Assembly: GCF_029626025.1 (NCBI RefSeq)
Contig: NZ_JARUBF010000001.1
Span: 2,418,001 to 2,482,000 of the forward strand
Direction: 5' to 3'
From: Solwaraspora sp. WMMD406
GTDB taxonomy: Bacteria > Actinomycetota > Actinomycetes > Mycobacteriales > Micromonosporaceae
DNA length: 64,000 bases
Under the pieces are notes generated by a model. The model saw only the letters and a list, made by a program, of their open reading frames with translations. It was not told where the DNA came from and did no database searches. Positions 17,425 to 25,737 of the stretch are shown here, in pieces. The number at the start of each line of letters is the position of its first letter. Positions within the stretch are counted from its first letter, which is position 1. The translations under genes and the position numbers were made by a program.

Positions 17425-17473
17425 GGTGACCGCCGACCGTCGATCACCGGAGGGTGACCGCCGACCGTCGATC
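17425..17473. repeat. 28-bp spaced direct repeat between deaminase and creatininase genes
   Basis: The 21-base element beginning GGTGACCGCCGACCGTCGAT occurs at 17425 and 17453 in the 112-bp gap between the deaminase-like and creatininase genes, with related partial copies of GGTGACCGCC just before it. This looks like a small tandem duplication rather than an operator. Confidence 0.6.
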
Positions 17474-17513
17474 GCCGACCGCGTGGTCCGGCGACTCGTG
17501 AGGAGACAAACCC

Positions 17514-18326
17514 GTGTCCGTACCGTCCCATCCCGACCTCGACCGAGCGGCGCTCGCCGCCGAACTCGGCGGCCCCGGCACCCCGGTCACCTGGGCCGAC
17601 CTGACCTGGCCGGACGCCGGTCAGACCGCCACCGCCGTCGACGCGGTGATCATCCCGGTCGGTGCCACCGAACAGCACGGCCCGCACCTGCCGCTCGCCG
17701 TCGACACCCTGATCTGTGACGCCATCGCCCGCGACGTCTCCGCGCTCACCGGCGTACCGGTGGTGCCACCGATCGGCTTCGGCGTCTCCGCCTCACACGG
17801 CGACTTCGCCGGTACCATCGCGCTGCGCCCGGAAACCCTGATCGCCGTCGTCGAAGACGTCATCGACTCGCTGCACGCCAGCGGCGTCCGGCAGTTCGTT
17901 CTGTTCAACGGACACATGTGGAACAGCGGGTCGCTCGACGTCTCGGCCGAAAAGCTGCGGGTACGCCACCGCGACGCGCGGGTGCGGTCCCTGGCATACG
18001 TCACCATGTACCCCGGCCCGGAGGTCGACGGGCACGTCTACCACGGGCGCGGACTGATGCACGCCAACTACTTCGAGACCTCGGTGATGCTCCACCTCTA
18101 CCCGGACCTGGTCCGGATGGACAGGGCCACCTCGCACCGCGACGTCGACTCGTTCTGGGACTACCGGATGGACCAGGTCAGCGACACCGGCGTGTGGGGC
18201 CGCGACGTCGCCGACGCCACCGCCGAGCACGGCCGCGCCGAGTACGACCGCTGCGTGGCCACCACCGCGCGGGCGGTGGCCGCAGCCGTACGGGAACCCT
18301 GGCCCGACCCCACCCACCGGCCCTGA
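17514..18326 (+). CDS. creatininase-family amidohydrolase
   Basis: A 270-residue member of the creatininase/MftE family, which opens cyclic amides or cleaves small amides with a bound divalent metal. The metal-site sequence PVGATEQHGPHLPLAVDT (about residues 44-61) supplies Glu, His and Asp ligands. ISxS-like HGDFAGTIALRPETL and FVLFNGHMWNSG correspond to the other conserved blocks, although NGHMWN replaces the common NGHGGN. The start is a GTG with AGGAG eight bases upstream. It sits in an importer operon beside cyclase, amidohydrolase and gamma-glutamyltransferase genes. A lactam, hydantoin-like ring or formamide is a plausible substrate, but creatinine itself is not implied. Confidence 0.88.
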   Translation: MSVPSHPDLDRAALAAELGGPGTPVTWADLTWPDAGQTATAVDAVIIPVGATEQHGPHLPLAVDTLICDAIARDVSALTGVPVVPPIGFGVSASHGDFAGTIALRPETLIAVVEDVIDSLHASGVRQFVLFNGHMWNSGSLDVSAEKLRVRHRDARVRSLAYVTMYPGPEVDGHVYHGRGLMHANYFETSVMLHLYPDLVRMDRATSHRDVDSFWDYRMDQVSDTGVWGRDVADATAEHGRAEYDRCVATTARAVAAAVREPWPDPTHRP

Positions 18327-18376
18327 CCGTCTGTCGCCCACCGGCCCTGACCGTCCCGCCCACCGGCCTGACCGGC
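18313..18376. repeat. 24-bp repeats at the creatininase 3' end
   Basis: CCCACCGGCCCTGACCGT occurs at 18313 and 18337, and a shortened copy (CCCACCGGCCTGACCG) at about 18359. The array covers the creatininase stop codon and most of the 70-bp gap before the cyclase gene. It is a minisatellite-like duplication. Confidence 0.65.
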
Positions 18377-18396
18377 GTCGCGAAGGAGCACCCCGC

Positions 18397-19029
18397 GTGA
18401 AGATCTACGACATCACCCTGCCGATCCACCCGAAGATGCTGCACTGGGGTCGTAAACCCGAAGTGGAGATCGTCGAGTCGCTGGCCAACGGCGACCCGTC
18501 CAACGTCACCCGGTGGCGGCTCGGCGCACACACCGGCACCCACGTCGACGCCCCGGCGCACTTCGTCGACGGCGCCACCCCGATCGACCAGGTGCCGCTG
18601 GAGACCCTGGTCGGCCCGGCGACCGTCGCCGACCTGACCGGCGTCGACGGTGACGTCACCGTCGCGCACCTGGTCGCCGCCGGAGTGTCCGGCGCGAAAC
18701 GGATCCTGCTCAAGACCGCCAACTCGGCCGGGCCGCTGCGCGAAACCGAACGCGCCGAGTCGTGGGTCGGGCTCAGCCCGGAAGCCGCCCGCTGGCTGAT
18801 CGAGCAGCAGGTGGCCCTGATCGGCATCGACTACCTGACCATCGAAAGCCACCAGCGCACCGACACCTGGGACGCCCACCACGCATTGCTCGGTGCCGGC
18901 GTGATCATCCTGGAGAACGCCGACCTGGACGCCGTCCCGGCGGGGGAGTACGAACTCGTCTGCCTACCGACCAAGCTGGTCGACGCCGATGGCGCGTTCG
19001 CCCGGACGATCCTGATCGACCGAGACTGA
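18397..19029 (+). CDS. cyclase / kynurenine-formamidase-like metal hydrolase
   Basis: A 210-residue protein of the putative cyclase family (KynB, isatin hydrolase). The metal-binding signature HTGTHVDAPAHF lies at about residues 46-57, with the start ITLPIHPKM and a late IGIDYLTIESH typical of the fold. Relatives hydrolyse arylformamides or cyclic amides such as isatin. The GTG start has AAGGAG eight bases upstream. It is co-oriented with and close to the creatininase and gamma-glutamyltransferase genes. It may act on a ring-opened or N-formyl intermediate (inference). There is no signal peptide. Confidence 0.88.
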   Translation: MKIYDITLPIHPKMLHWGRKPEVEIVESLANGDPSNVTRWRLGAHTGTHVDAPAHFVDGATPIDQVPLETLVGPATVADLTGVDGDVTVAHLVAAGVSGAKRILLKTANSAGPLRETERAESWVGLSPEAARWLIEQQVALIGIDYLTIESHQRTDTWDAHHALLGAGVIILENADLDAVPAGEYELVCLPTKLVDADGAFARTILIDRD

Positions 19030-19048
19030 CACCGGCGAGACTTGTCAG

Positions 19049-20563
19049 ATGACGCTCGACATCGCGCTCGCCGCACCGCATCCCGCCGCCCTCGACGCCG
19101 CCGCCGACATCGTCACGGCCGGCGGTGGCGCGGTCGACGCCGCCCTGGCCGCGGCAGCCGCGCTCACCGTCGCCTACCCGCACCAGTGCTCCGCCGGGGG
19201 TGACCTGATCGCCCTCATCCGTACCCCGGCCGAAAGGGTGCGGGCGGTGATGTCGGTCGGCGCGGCCGCCGCCGGCATCGACGTGGCCGCGCTACGCGCT
19301 GCCGGGGACCGGATGCCACCGATCGGGCCGCTCACCGTCACCGTGCCCGGCGTCGTGGCCGGCTGGGCGGCGCTCGCCGAACTCGGCGGCCAGCTGCCGT
19401 TGGCCCGGATCGTCGCGCCGGCGGTCGAGTTGGCATCCGGCGGCGTACCGGTGAGCCCCGGCCTGGCCGCCGCGATCGTCCGCCGGTGGGACGTGGTCCG
19501 TGCCGATCCCGGCCTGGCCGCCCTGCTACTCGACGGCGACGGGGCGCCGCTGCCGGCCGGCGCGGTGCTGCGCCAACCCGCGTTGGCCCGCACCCTCGGC
19601 GCGGTCGGTGCCGACTGGCGCGACTACTACCAGGGTGAGCTCGCCGAACGGCTGGCCGTCGGGCTGGCCGCGCTCGGCAGCCCGCTGACCGCCGCCGACC
19701 TCGCCGGACACGAAGCCGAGCTGGCCGACCCGCTGCGCCACACCACCGGCTCCGGGGTGACCTGGTCGGTCGCTCCGCCGCCCAGCCAGGGAGCCACCCT
19801 GCTGGCAATGCTCACTGCTCCCGACGGCGGACCGGCGGGCACGCTGCACACCGCCTACCGCGCCGCGCAGCGCCGCGACGCCCTGCTCGGTGACCCTCGG
19901 ATGAATCCGATCGACCTCGACGGACTGCTGCTGCGCGCCGACCACCCGGACCGCCCGGCCTCGCCGGCCTCGCCGAAGCCAGCCGGGGACACCGTCGCCG
20001 TCACCGCCGTCGGCAGTGACGGCACCGCCGTCACCCTCATCCAGAGCGTGTTCCAGACCTTCGGTGCCGGCATCTGCGAACCCGACACCGGTCTGGTGCT
20101 GCACAACCGGGGCTCGGTGTTCAGCCTCGACCCGACCCATCCTGGCCGGCTGCGCCCCGGAGCCCGCCCGCCGCACACCCTCTGCCCGTCGATCGCCACC
20201 GGACCGGACCGGGTCGTCGCCCTCGGCTGCCAGGGCGGCCGGGCCCAGCCGTGGATCCTCGCCCAGGTTGCCGCCGAGGCGCTGACGACCGGCGACCCGG
20301 CCGGGCTGCTCGCCCGGTCCCGCTGGGTGATCGGCGTCCGCGACGTCGGCCAGGCCCAGCCGAGCCTGCTGCTGGAACCCGACACGCCGGCCGCCGACGC
20401 GCTGGCGGCCACCGCCGCCGACCTCGGCCTGCGGGTGGTGCGGCTGCCGCAGCGCCACGACGACGCCGGGCACGTCCAGCTCGCCCGGCTCACCCAGGCC
20501 GGTCTCGACGCGGCCAGCGACCCCCGCGCCGACGGTGCCGCGCGAGTGCTGCGGAGCGGCTGA
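19049..20563 (+). CDS. gamma-glutamyltransferase-family Ntn hydrolase
   Basis: A 504-residue gamma-glutamyltransferase/cephalosporin-acylase-type protein. The family opening PHPAALDAAADIVTAGGGAVDAA is present (residues 10-32, without a signal peptide). The self-cleavage and nucleophile threonine is probably T315 in GDTVAVTAVGSDG, followed by VTLIQSVFQTFGAG, which matches the small-subunit motif. The absence of an export signal suggests a cytosolic enzyme, unlike most GGTs. It could remove a gamma-glutamyl group placed by the GS-like ligase at 921, closing a glutamylation cycle, or act as an amide acylase. Both are inferences. The stop overlaps the next start (TGATG). Confidence 0.88.
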   Translation: MTLDIALAAPHPAALDAAADIVTAGGGAVDAALAAAAALTVAYPHQCSAGGDLIALIRTPAERVRAVMSVGAAAAGIDVAALRAAGDRMPPIGPLTVTVPGVVAGWAALAELGGQLPLARIVAPAVELASGGVPVSPGLAAAIVRRWDVVRADPGLAALLLDGDGAPLPAGAVLRQPALARTLGAVGADWRDYYQGELAERLAVGLAALGSPLTAADLAGHEAELADPLRHTTGSGVTWSVAPPPSQGATLLAMLTAPDGGPAGTLHTAYRAAQRRDALLGDPRMNPIDLDGLLLRADHPDRPASPASPKPAGDTVAVTAVGSDGTAVTLIQSVFQTFGAGICEPDTGLVLHNRGSVFSLDPTHPGRLRPGARPPHTLCPSIATGPDRVVALGCQGGRAQPWILAQVAAEALTTGDPAGLLARSRWVIGVRDVGQAQPSLLLEPDTPAADALAATAADLGLRVVRLPQRHDDAGHVQLARLTQAGLDAASDPRADGAARVLRSG

Positions 20564-22554
20564 TGGAGCCAGCCGAAACAGCGACACCGGACGCGGCCGC
20601 TGCGGCGACGCCAGCCGCGGCCGAAGCAGCCACGGTGCTCGCCAGCCCGTACCGGCTCGGGCCGGTCGCGCTGCGGTCCCGGATCGTCAAGGCACCCACC
20701 TCGACCGGGGCGGCCGACGCCGCCGGGTTCGCCCAACCGTGGCACCTCGACCACTACGCGCGGGTCGGCCGGGGTGCCGCGTTGACCATCGTGGAGTTCA
20801 CCGCGATCGACGACGGCGCCGCCCGTGGCTTCCCCGGTCACCTCAGCATCGCCAGCGACGACCACGCCGCCGTGCTCGCCACCGTCGCCGAGCGGATCAC
20901 CGCCCACGTCGGGGTACCTGGTCTGCAACTCGCCCACGCCGGCCGACAGCGGACCCTGCCCGGCGAAGCCGTCGCCGCCTCGGCGGTGCCGTGGCCGACC
21001 ATCGAACGCCGGCTCGGGCTGCGCCCCCGCGCGATCACCGTCGACGAGATCGCCGAGGTCGTCGACAACTTCGGCCGGGCCGCCGGCCGCGCCGCGCGGG
21101 CCGGGTTCCGACTGGTGGAGATCCAGGCCGCCAACGGCTATCTGCTCGCCGGGTTCCTCTCTCCGCACACCAACCGGCGCCGCGACGGCTACGGCGGCGA
21201 CCCGGTCCGACGCCGCCGCATCCTGCTGGAGGTCGTCGCCCGCTGCCGGGCCGCGCTACCCGCCGAGGTGGCGCTGACCGTACGGCTGTCCGACCGCGAC
21301 CACGAACCCGGCGGCCAAGAGCTCGCCGAAACCGCCGCCCTGGTCCGGACCCTGGCCGCCACCGGCCACGTCGACGCCGTGCACGTGTCGTCGGGCAACC
21401 ACGAGACGCGGGTACGGCAGGTGCCGCCGGCCGCCGTGCCACCCGGTGCCGCCTGGCGGTCGGCCCGCGAACTGCGGGGCCACGGGCTACCGGTCATCGC
21501 CTGCGGCGGCATCACCGATCCGGTGCGGGCCGCCACGCTGATCCGGGACGGCAGCGCCGACCTGGTCGCACTCGGCCGGGCGTTCCTCGCCGACCCCGAC
21601 TGGGCCGCGAAAGCCCTGGGCGGTGCCACCGAACGGATCCGCCCCTGCGTACGCGGCAACGACGGCTGTCACGCCCGCGCCGCCCTGATCGGCCGTCCGG
21701 TCGCCTGCACCGTCAACCCGGCGCTGACCCGGCCGCCCCCCACCCCGCCGCCCCGGTCCACGCTGGATCGTCCGGTGATCGTCGCCGGGGCCGGCCCGGC
21801 CGGTCTGGAAGCCGCCAACACCCTCGCCGAGCACGGCCATCGGGTCCGGCTGTACACCGGCGGCCGGCTCGGCGGTGCCCTGCGGGACGCTGTGGACAGC
21901 GGAGTGCACGACAGCTTCAATCCGTACCTGAGGTGGCTGACCGGCCGGCTGGCGGCCAGCGACGTCGAGGTCGTCGACGCCCCGCTGCACCCCGGTGAGC
22001 TGGGCGGCCAGTGGGCCGGGCTGCTCGTCGCCACCGGCAGCGACCAACTGGTGCTGCCCGGCGTGGTACCGGCGCTCGACGTGCTGCGCGGCACGGTGCC
22101 GCCGCCGTCCGACGGTCCGGTGCTGGTGATCGGGGCCGGCCGGACCGGCACCAGCACCGCTGCCGCGCTGGCTCGCCGGGGTGCCGACGTCACGCTGATC
22201 GGCGACACCACCCGGGTGCTCGACACCGAACCCCCTGACGACCCGCCGACCTGGACCGACCTGCTCGCCTCCCTCGGCGTCCGGCTCGTGCTCGGCGGCC
22301 GGGCCACGATCATCAACACGCGGCGGGTACGGGTGAACGGCGAGGCTCTGCCGGCCGGGCTGATCGTCGCGGCGGTCGGCCGCGAGCCCCGCCACGACCT
22401 GTCCGACGCCGCCGGACTGGTCGCCGCCGGGCGTCCGGTGCTTCGCTGCGGCGACGCGCTGCGCCCGGCGCGGCTGCACGACGCCGTGCACGCCGGGGCG
22501 GACACCGCCCGTACGCTGCACGAGGCACTGGCGACCCGGCAGGTGGCATCGTGA
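20563..22554 (+). CDS. Old Yellow Enzyme / dienoyl-CoA-reductase-like flavoprotein with incomplete Fe-S site
   Basis: A 663-residue protein with the architecture of 2,4-dienoyl-CoA reductase and trimethylamine dehydrogenase. The FMN TIM barrel carries the catalytic LAHAGRQ (H125) and GRAFLADPDW, followed by a NAD(P)/FAD module (VIVAGAGPAGLEAA near residue 405, VLVIGAGRTGTSTA near 520). The interdomain iron-sulfur motif should read C-x2-C-x3-C-x11-12-C. Here C362, C369 and C382 are kept but position 365 is Gly (RPCVRGNDGC). The 4Fe-4S cluster may therefore be a 3Fe form, use another ligand, or be absent. It probably reduces an activated C=C bond or oxidises an amine. The ATG overlaps the GGT stop. 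Confidence 0.85.
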   Translation: MEPAETATPDAAAAATPAAAEAATVLASPYRLGPVALRSRIVKAPTSTGAADAAGFAQPWHLDHYARVGRGAALTIVEFTAIDDGAARGFPGHLSIASDDHAAVLATVAERITAHVGVPGLQLAHAGRQRTLPGEAVAASAVPWPTIERRLGLRPRAITVDEIAEVVDNFGRAAGRAARAGFRLVEIQAANGYLLAGFLSPHTNRRRDGYGGDPVRRRRILLEVVARCRAALPAEVALTVRLSDRDHEPGGQELAETAALVRTLAATGHVDAVHVSSGNHETRVRQVPPAAVPPGAAWRSARELRGHGLPVIACGGITDPVRAATLIRDGSADLVALGRAFLADPDWAAKALGGATERIRPCVRGNDGCHARAALIGRPVACTVNPALTRPPPTPPPRSTLDRPVIVAGAGPAGLEAANTLAEHGHRVRLYTGGRLGGALRDAVDSGVHDSFNPYLRWLTGRLAASDVEVVDAPLHPGELGGQWAGLLVATGSDQLVLPGVVPALDVLRGTVPPPSDGPVLVIGAGRTGTSTAAALARRGADVTLIGDTTRVLDTEPPDDPPTWTDLLASLGVRLVLGGRATIINTRRVRVNGEALPAGLIVAAVGREPRHDLSDAAGLVAAGRPVLRCGDALRPARLHDAVHAGADTARTLHEALATRQVAS

Positions 22555-24173
22555 CCGACGGTGACCTGCTCGTCGTCGGCGACGTGCACACGCTGGACCC
22601 GGCCGCTCCGCGCGCCGAGGCCGTGGCGGTGCGCTCCGGTCGGATCGTCGCCGTCGGCGACCTGCGCGCCGTCCGAGACGCCGTCCCCACCGGTACGCCG
22701 CAGCTCGCTCCGTCCGGCGGGATCGTGCTGCCCGGCTTCGTCGACAGCCACGTGCACCTGATCTGGGCCGGCCGGGCCGCCGCCCGGGTCGGCCTCGACG
22801 ACGCGACCAGCGTCCGCGACGTCTGCGACCGGATCACCGCGTACGCCCGCCGGCATCCCACTCGCCGGTGGATCGAGGCCGACGCCGGCTTCGACCCAGG
22901 TGACCTGGCCGAACGCCGCCTGCCGTCGGCCGCCGAACTGGAGGCCGCCGCCCCGGGCCGGCCGGTGCTGCTGGACCGCAAGGGCCACGACGGGATCGCC
23001 AACCTGACCGCGCTGCGGCTGGCCGGGATCACCGCCGCCACCCCGGACCCGCCGGGCGGACGGATCGACCGGTACGCCGACGGCACCCCGACCGGGTTGC
23101 TCGTCGAACACCCGGCGGTCGCCCTGGTCCGTGCCGTTGTTCCGGAGCCGGACCAGGGTACGAGGATCGACTGGATCACCGCCGGCCAGGCGGAACTGCT
23201 CGCCCACGGCATCACCACCGCCGTCGATCCGGCGGTGCCGGCCGCCGAACTGGCCGCGTACGCCGCTGCCGGGCGCTCCGGTGCGCTGCGGCTGCGTACC
23301 GTCGCGATGCCGCTCGGCGGCGACGACGTCGACGACGCGCGGATTCGGCGTACCCTCGATGAACTTGATCTTGACCGCGCCGCACCCGCGTTGTTGCGCG
23401 CCGGGCCGACGAAGCTGTTCCTCGACGGCGGCGGGTCCCTCGGCACCGCGCTGCGCTCGTCGCCGTGGCCGGGCACCGACGGCTACCACGGCAACCAGAG
23501 CCTGCGCACCGAGACGCTGCGGGCGCACTGCGCGGCGGCGGCCGCGCACGGTCGGGGCGTCGGCGTGCACGCCGTCGGTGACGCCGCGATCGACCTGACC
23601 CTGTCGGTCTTCGCCGAGGCTGCGGCCGGTACGCCGATCGCCGGACTGGGCTTCCACCTGATCCACGCCTACCTCGGACCGGGGCCGGTGGCGATGGCGA
23701 CCGCCCGCCGGCTCGGTGTGCCGGTGTCGGCGCATCCGGCGCTGCAGTGGGCGTTCGGGCTCAACCTGATCGAACGGCTCGGCGAGCCGGCCGCCGCAGC
23801 CGCCAACCCCCTACGGTCCTGGCTGGACGCCGGGGTGACGGTCGGTGGCGGCTCCGACGGGCCGGGACCGCCGATGTCGGTGCTGCACGGCATCTGGCAG
23901 GCCCGCACCCGTCGGGTCCGGGGCCGCGACGAGCCGCTCGGGCCGGATCAGGCGGTGACCGCCGCCGAGGCCCTCGCCATGTTCACCACCGGTGCGGCGC
24001 GGGTCGCCGGCAACCTCCGGGCTGGCTGGGGCGGCGGCGTGCTGCGGGTCGGCGAGCCGGCGGACCTGGCCGTGCTCGACGTCGACCCGCTCACCCCGGA
24101 CGCCGACGCGCTGCTCACCGGCACCGTACTGGCCACCGTGGTCGCCGGCGAGGTCTGCTACACGGTGGAGTGA
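22551..24173 (+). CDS. amidohydrolase, YtcJ-like (amidohydrolase_3)
   Basis: A 540-residue metal-dependent hydrolase. It has an N-terminal beta-sandwich with GDVHTLDP, the metal-binding GFVDSHVHL near residue 65, then LDRKGHDGIANLTAL, GVHAVGDAAIDLTL and the late GGGSDGPGPPMSVLHGI, all characteristic of the YtcJ/N-substituted formamide deformylase branch. The family hydrolyses amides or N-formyl compounds in the cytosol. The GTG overlaps the preceding stop. It is the last gene of the operon that began at 9780, and a hairpin follows at 24228. Confidence 0.88.
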   Translation: MTDGDLLVVGDVHTLDPAAPRAEAVAVRSGRIVAVGDLRAVRDAVPTGTPQLAPSGGIVLPGFVDSHVHLIWAGRAAARVGLDDATSVRDVCDRITAYARRHPTRRWIEADAGFDPGDLAERRLPSAAELEAAAPGRPVLLDRKGHDGIANLTALRLAGITAATPDPPGGRIDRYADGTPTGLLVEHPAVALVRAVVPEPDQGTRIDWITAGQAELLAHGITTAVDPAVPAAELAAYAAAGRSGALRLRTVAMPLGGDDVDDARIRRTLDELDLDRAAPALLRAGPTKLFLDGGGSLGTALRSSPWPGTDGYHGNQSLRTETLRAHCAAAAAHGRGVGVHAVGDAAIDLTLSVFAEAAAGTPIAGLGFHLIHAYLGPGPVAMATARRLGVPVSAHPALQWAFGLNLIERLGEPAAAAANPLRSWLDAGVTVGGGSDGPGPPMSVLHGIWQARTRRVRGRDEPLGPDQAVTAAEALAMFTTGAARVAGNLRAGWGGGVLRVGEPADLAVLDVDPLTPDADALLTGTVLATVVAGEVCYTVE

Positions 24174-24227
24174 GGCGGGCTCTCGCGCAGACCTCGACGA
24201 CTGTTGACCGCGTCACGGGCTCACCAG

Positions 24228-24263
24228 CTGCGCCGGGCCTGGGATTCCCGGCCGGTTGCGCAG
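24228..24263 (+). terminator. hairpin after the importer operon
   Basis: An outer stem CTGCGC (24228-24233) / GCGCAG (24258-24263) encloses an inner GGCC/GGCC-type and GGG/CCC pairing. It lies 55 bases after the last operon stop. It has no T run, as is common in actinobacterial terminators. Confidence 0.45.
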
Positions 24264-24300
24264 CACACCCCCGTCGCCGGATCGAGGTACGGATCGACGA

Positions 24301-24525
24301 TCACGCCGCACCGTAGAGCCGCCGGACCAGATCGCGCATCTGCTCATCGCTGATCTCGCCGCGAGTCCACCGCTCCATGACGGTCTCGACGTCGGCGTTC
24401 GCCGTCAGCCCTTCAGCCCGCGCTGAGGCCGCCGCCTGAGTCAGTGACCGGGCCCGCTCGCCAGTCAGCTCGTCGAAGACCTCCACCGGGACCATGACAG
24501 CCTCGGTCTTACGGTGCGAACCCAC
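24301..24525 (-). CDS. orphan antitoxin-like protein, N-terminus uncertain
   Basis: Seventy-four residues from a GTG at 24525, or 64 from the ATG at 24495. The C-terminal part ASARAEGLTANADVETVMER plus WTRGEISDEQM resembles the VbhA-type antitoxin segment. The upstream in-frame stretch (YRRTEQLPSVLERFRNGD, before any standard start codon) resembles the DNA-binding half of Phd/YefM antitoxins. Either a CTG or other rare start is used, or the 5' end has decayed. No toxin gene is adjacent: the next gene on this strand is a hydrolase. It is probably a relic or a solitary regulator. Confidence 0.5.
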   Translation of the reverse strand: MGSHRKTEAVMVPVEVFDELTGERARSLTQAAASARAEGLTANADVETVMERWTRGEISDEQMRDLVRRLYGAA

Positions 24526-24653
24526 GCCTACCAGCGTACGGTCGCCGTTACGGAAGCGTTCGAGAACACTGGGCAGTTGCTCAGTACGCCGGTATCGGTG
24601 GCGCAGTAGTGGGTCGACGTGCTGACGCCCGACGCGATGGCCAGGACCACGCC

Positions 24654-25640
24654 CTACCGGCCGGACGCGGCGAGGAAGTCGGCGATGTCGTTGGCGACCC
24701 GGTCCGGGTGCTCGCCGTTGATCGCGTGCGAGGCGTCCGGGTAGACGATCACCGTCGCTTCGGGCAGCGCGCGCTCGGCGACCTCCACCGCCTCGGTGGT
24801 GTCGTGCATCCGGGACTCGCTGGCGAGCAGCGCCAGCGTCGGTGTCCGTACCCCGGCCAGGTCTTCGGGTGTGATCCGGTGCGGTGCCGACAGCTTCAGC
24901 GCGTACGTCTGCATGCCGGCTTCGATCATCCGGGCGACCGGTACGTCCTCGACGGGCGCGTCGTTGGCGGTCCAGCTGGCGAAGTCGTCGCGCCAGGACT
25001 TGGGAAACCAGCGGACGCTGGCCGGGATCGACCGCAGGATCGCCTGCCAGGACAGGTCGGCGAAGACCAGGACCGGGTCGAGCAGCGTGACACTGGCGAT
25101 CTTCTCCGGCTGGTGCACGACGAGGTTCGTCGCGGTCCAGCCGCCGATCGACAGCCCGACCAGATGGACGGCCGGCTCCGGCAACTCGACCAGCACCTCG
25201 TGCAGCCACTGGGCGTGGTCTTCGGGCGTGTCGATCGGCCGCTGTTGGACGCTCATGCCCGGCTCGCCCAGCAGGTCGATGGTGTAGACGCTGCGCAGCC
25301 GCAGCAGCGCGGGCAGGTTGTCCGCCCAGATCGGTGCGGCCGAGGCCCGCCCCGGCACCAGCAGCAGCGGATCGGCGTCCGGGTCGGCGCCGGTGAACCG
25401 GTAGAGCCGCACCACGCCGTAACTGGTTCGTACGTCGAGGGTCTGATCAGGCTGCGGCAGCTCCGCCATGGCCTGCCGGTAGGCGGCGAGGAAGCGGTCG
25501 TGTGCGGCGGTCGAGGTGAAGTAGCCGACCGGTGCGGGGGTCCGCATGGCGAAGGCGGCGATCAGGAGTACGGCGGCGATCAGGGCGGCTCCGCCGACGA
25601 CGAGCCAGCGGCGGCGCGGGCGGGGGAGTGGACGGCGCAT
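24654..25640 (-). CDS. membrane-anchored alpha/beta hydrolase
   Basis: A 328-residue protein with one N-terminal membrane segment (WLVVGGAALIAAVLLIAAF, residues 12-30) after a basic stretch, so it is probably an anchored, outward-facing hydrolase. The fold motifs are PLLLVPGRASAAPIW (oxyanion region), HLVGLSIGGWTA (nucleophile Ser), a late acidic residue in LALLASESRMHD, and PDASHAINGEHPD (catalytic His). The ATG has GGAGGA upstream. It is divergent from the TetR gene, with repeated operator-like sequences between them. It is a common arrangement of an efflux or detoxification hydrolase with its own repressor. The substrate is unknown. Confidence 0.85.
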   Translation of the reverse strand: MRRPLPRPRRRWLVVGGAALIAAVLLIAAFAMRTPAPVGYFTSTAAHDRFLAAYRQAMAELPQPDQTLDVRTSYGVVRLYRFTGADPDADPLLLVPGRASAAPIWADNLPALLRLRSVYTIDLLGEPGMSVQQRPIDTPEDHAQWLHEVLVELPEPAVHLVGLSIGGWTATNLVVHQPEKIASVTLLDPVLVFADLSWQAILRSIPASVRWFPKSWRDDFASWTANDAPVEDVPVARMIEAGMQTYALKLSAPHRITPEDLAGVRTPTLALLASESRMHDTTEAVEVAERALPEATVIVYPDASHAINGEHPDRVANDIADFLAASGR

Positions 25641-25675
25641 CGGTGTCCTCCGGGCAGGGCTCGGGTCAGCTACTT

Positions 25676-25727
25676 ACCGTACGGTCAGAAGTCTAACCAA
25701 ACGGTAGAATTTTTGCCCGTTGGGTAA
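25676..25727. promoter_or_regulatory. TetR operator cluster in the divergent gap
   Basis: Three related elements lie in the 97-bp gap between the hydrolase and tetR genes: the perfect palindrome ACCGTACGGT (25676-25685), AACCAAACGGTAG (25695-25707) and CCCGTTGGGTAAG (25716-25728). Each contains two half-sites of the ACC-N4-GGT or CCGTT/AACGG type. They would suit autoregulation by the adjacent TetR protein and control of the hydrolase. Confidence 0.55.
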
Positions 25728-25737
25728 GCTCGGCCCC

